Positions 62,922 to 64,000 of a stretch of 64,000 nucleotides of DNA are shown one piece after another. A program made the position numbers and the translations under genes. Every line of letters begins with the position of its first letter. Position 1 is the first letter of the stretch. Location of the stretch: assembly GCF_003054195.1 (NCBI RefSeq), contig NZ_QBKP01000003.1, positions 340,525 to 404,524 on the forward strand, written 5' to 3'. This stretch comes from Gemmobacter caeni. Lineage in GTDB: Bacteria; Pseudomonadota; Alphaproteobacteria; Rhodobacterales; Rhodobacteraceae. Under the pieces are notes generated by a model. The model made no database searches, was not told the DNA's origin, and saw nothing but the letters and a program-made list of their open reading frames with translations.

Positions 62922-63181
62922 TGCCGCTCTACCTTGTAAGCCGCCCGAAGGGTGCGGACCACCTGAAGAACCCCGCCGGGATGCACGGCGCTCTGGTCGA
63001 GGCCGCAGACGCAGCCGCCGCCATCGCCGCAGCCAACGCCCTTGCGCCCCGCCTGAACACGCCCTTCGCCGGGTACGATGCGACCGAGGTGGCGACCGCT
63101 GCCGCCGGTGGCTTTGCCCCGGCCCTAATCCAAGGGACTGTCGTGGGCGATGCCTACAGCGGCCCGGCACGGGGGGCGTGA
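62921..63181 (+). CDS. Unknown Ala-rich protein of the element (86 aa)
   Basis: MPLYLVSRPKGADHLKNPAGMHGALVEAADAAAAIAAANAL. The pattern (a strand, then a helix of Ala with VEA.DAAAAIAAA) is common in small phage-borne proteins, but I cannot name a family. It overlaps both neighbours, so it is in one operon with them. Confidence 0.6.
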   Translation: MPLYLVSRPKGADHLKNPAGMHGALVEAADAAAAIAAANALAPRLNTPFAGYDATEVATAAAGGFAPALIQGTVVGDAYSGPARGA

Positions 63182-63549
63182 TGCAGCCGGAGGTGATCGC
63201 AAGCGCATATCCGGACCTGTTCCCCCGCCGGGTCCAGCAGGCGCACATGGCGCTGCTGACTTGGGCGGAGGAGACGAACCCCGACCGCTGGCCGACCCCG
63301 CCTGACGTGTGCCGGTTCGCCCGGCTCTACGGGGTATCCCGTGCCACCTTGGGCGCGTTGGTGGGGATGCTCTCCATTCGGCACGACAGCCAGACCCCGG
63401 AGACGTGGGTGGACGCGGTGCGCCACCCGGAAGACGCCCCGCCGCACCTGATCCAGCGCCACTCCCGGGACGTGATCCGGGCCTTTGGCTGGTTCTGCGC
63501 AACCACGGACCTCGGGTGGGTGAACCTCCCGAGTCCCACCATTCATTGA
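63181..63549 (+). CDS. Unknown protein of the element, possible HTH (122 aa)
   Basis: MQPEVIASAYPDLFPRRVQQAHMALLTWAEETNPDRWPTPPDVCRFARLYGVSRATLGALVGMLSI. The stretch PPDVCRFARLYGVSRATLGAL could be a helix-turn-helix. The ATG overlaps the preceding stop; a GTG at 63178 is one codon upstream. No family is recognised. Confidence 0.6.
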   Translation: MQPEVIASAYPDLFPRRVQQAHMALLTWAEETNPDRWPTPPDVCRFARLYGVSRATLGALVGMLSIRHDSQTPETWVDAVRHPEDAPPHLIQRHSRDVIRAFGWFCATTDLGWVNLPSPTIH

Positions 63550-63569
63550 ACAATAGGAGGCGGCGGGCG

Positions 63570-63992
63570 TCAGCCGCCTCCGAGCAGCTTTAGAAGACCG
63601 CCCACCAGCGCGATAGCCCCCTCTGCCGTGAGATTGCCGGCAGCCCCGGTCAAAGCAGTACGCACATCCTGAACCAGCCCCCTAAGGGCAGTCCTGTTGG
63701 GCGCTGGTTTCTCTGTTTCAACAATTACTGCGTCGATAGTCTCCGCAAGGTCCGAGCGAGCCCCGGCATCCACTAATTGTGGGGCGGCATCGCGCAGCTG
63801 TTGCATCGTATTGCGCACTTCGCAAATACTCGCATCTGTCAATGCGATATCACCGGAGGTGTTGCCCTCACCCATGTTGCCAGCGAAGTTACCGATATTG
63901 CCGATAGAGGTGGCTGCGGGAACCTGAACAGCCGGGATAAGTGGATTTTCCGCGTAACAGCAGCATGATGCTGCGAGCGAGGAGAAGACCAT
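63570..63992 (-). CDS. Unknown protein with GN repeats and hydrophobic C-terminus (140 aa or longer)
   Basis: The N-terminal part has VPAATSIGNIGNFAGNMGEGNTSGD, a short Gly-Asn repeat. The middle is helical (RNTMQQLRDAAPQLVDAGARSDLAETIDAVIVE), and the end is GAIALVGGLLKLLGGG, a hydrophobic amphipathic tail. The start at 63992 is 8 bases from the window edge and the frame is open to it, so the gene may be longer. It opposes the rest of the element's genes. Confidence 0.55.
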   Translation of the reverse strand: MVFSSLAASCCCYAENPLIPAVQVPAATSIGNIGNFAGNMGEGNTSGDIALTDASICEVRNTMQQLRDAAPQLVDAGARSDLAETIDAVIVETEKPAPNRTALRGLVQDVRTALTGAAGNLTAEGAIALVGGLLKLLGGG

Positions 63993-64000
63993 GGCAAGAC

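Larger units (their letters stand above)
59497..64000. mobile_element. Integrated element at tRNA-Asn, left part
   Basis: A tRNA-Asn 3' fragment is followed by a tyrosine integrase, an AlpA-like HTH protein and several small genes of unknown function, with no housekeeping genes up to the window end. It may be a prophage, satellite or ICE; no structural phage or conjugation gene is recognised in the visible part. The right end is outside the window. Confidence 0.8.

Noticed and set aside
1..64000. CRISPR arrays, rRNA genes and insertion sequences
   Set aside because: No regularly spaced repeats, no rRNA-like sequence and no transposase were seen. The only tRNA signal is the tRNA-Asn fragment.

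Overview
The window looks like chromosome of a GC-rich alphaproteobacterium of the Rhodobacteraceae (Rhodobacter/Paracoccus/Gemmobacter/Ruegeria type). This rests on the gene order gltA-gltX-comEC-lexA-moeA-moaC-trpC...trpD-trpG, a GTTC-N7-GTTC SOS box in front of lexA, the trgAB tellurite pair, Hint-domain proteins and the short hairpin repeats usual in this family. The genus cannot be fixed from the sequence alone. All functions below come from reading protein sequence and context; no database search was run.

Layout. 1-16 kb is housekeeping: the end of a DUF2235 gene, a thioesterase, an aguB-like amidase, a DUF1624 membrane protein, gltA, gltX, comEC, lexA with its SOS box, moeA-moaC, a trpG-trpD-ung-trpC run with ung inside it, and argD-acetyltransferase-argF. 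16-24 kb holds a nidogen/Hint fusion, hrpB, a photolyase, a cyclopropane-fatty-acid synthase-like methyltransferase and trgA-trgB. 24.4-29.2 kb is a LysR-controlled catabolic operon (class III aminotransferase, beta-keto-acid cleavage enzyme, GNAT, HDAC-like deacetylase) whose substrate is unknown.

29.5-55.7 kb is a methylated-amine island. Tmm oxidises trimethylamine to TMAO, Tdm splits TMAO to dimethylamine, DmmDABC demethylates dimethylamine to methylamine, GmaS makes gamma-glutamylmethylamide, MgsABC makes N-methylglutamate, and MgdABCD oxidises it. One-carbon units can be caught on tetrahydrofolate by the GcvT-like domains of Tdm, DmmD and MgdC. Between the enzyme blocks lie two APC-family permeases, three very small membrane proteins, two hypothetical proteins, a DMT exporter, a truncated haemoglobin and two divergent regulators (XRE-cupin and GlxA/AraC). 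Related AT-rich inverted repeats of the type TTTCCT-n-CAGGAAA precede most of these transcription units and may be a shared operator.

55.7-59.2 kb holds cobF, a CbiM-like permease under a cobalamin riboswitch, and xseA. From about 59.5 kb to the right edge the sequence is an integrated element. Its left junction is the 3' half of a tRNA-Asn gene (the displaced att copy), followed by a tyrosine integrase, an AlpA-like HTH protein and several small unknown genes. The other end lies outside the window.
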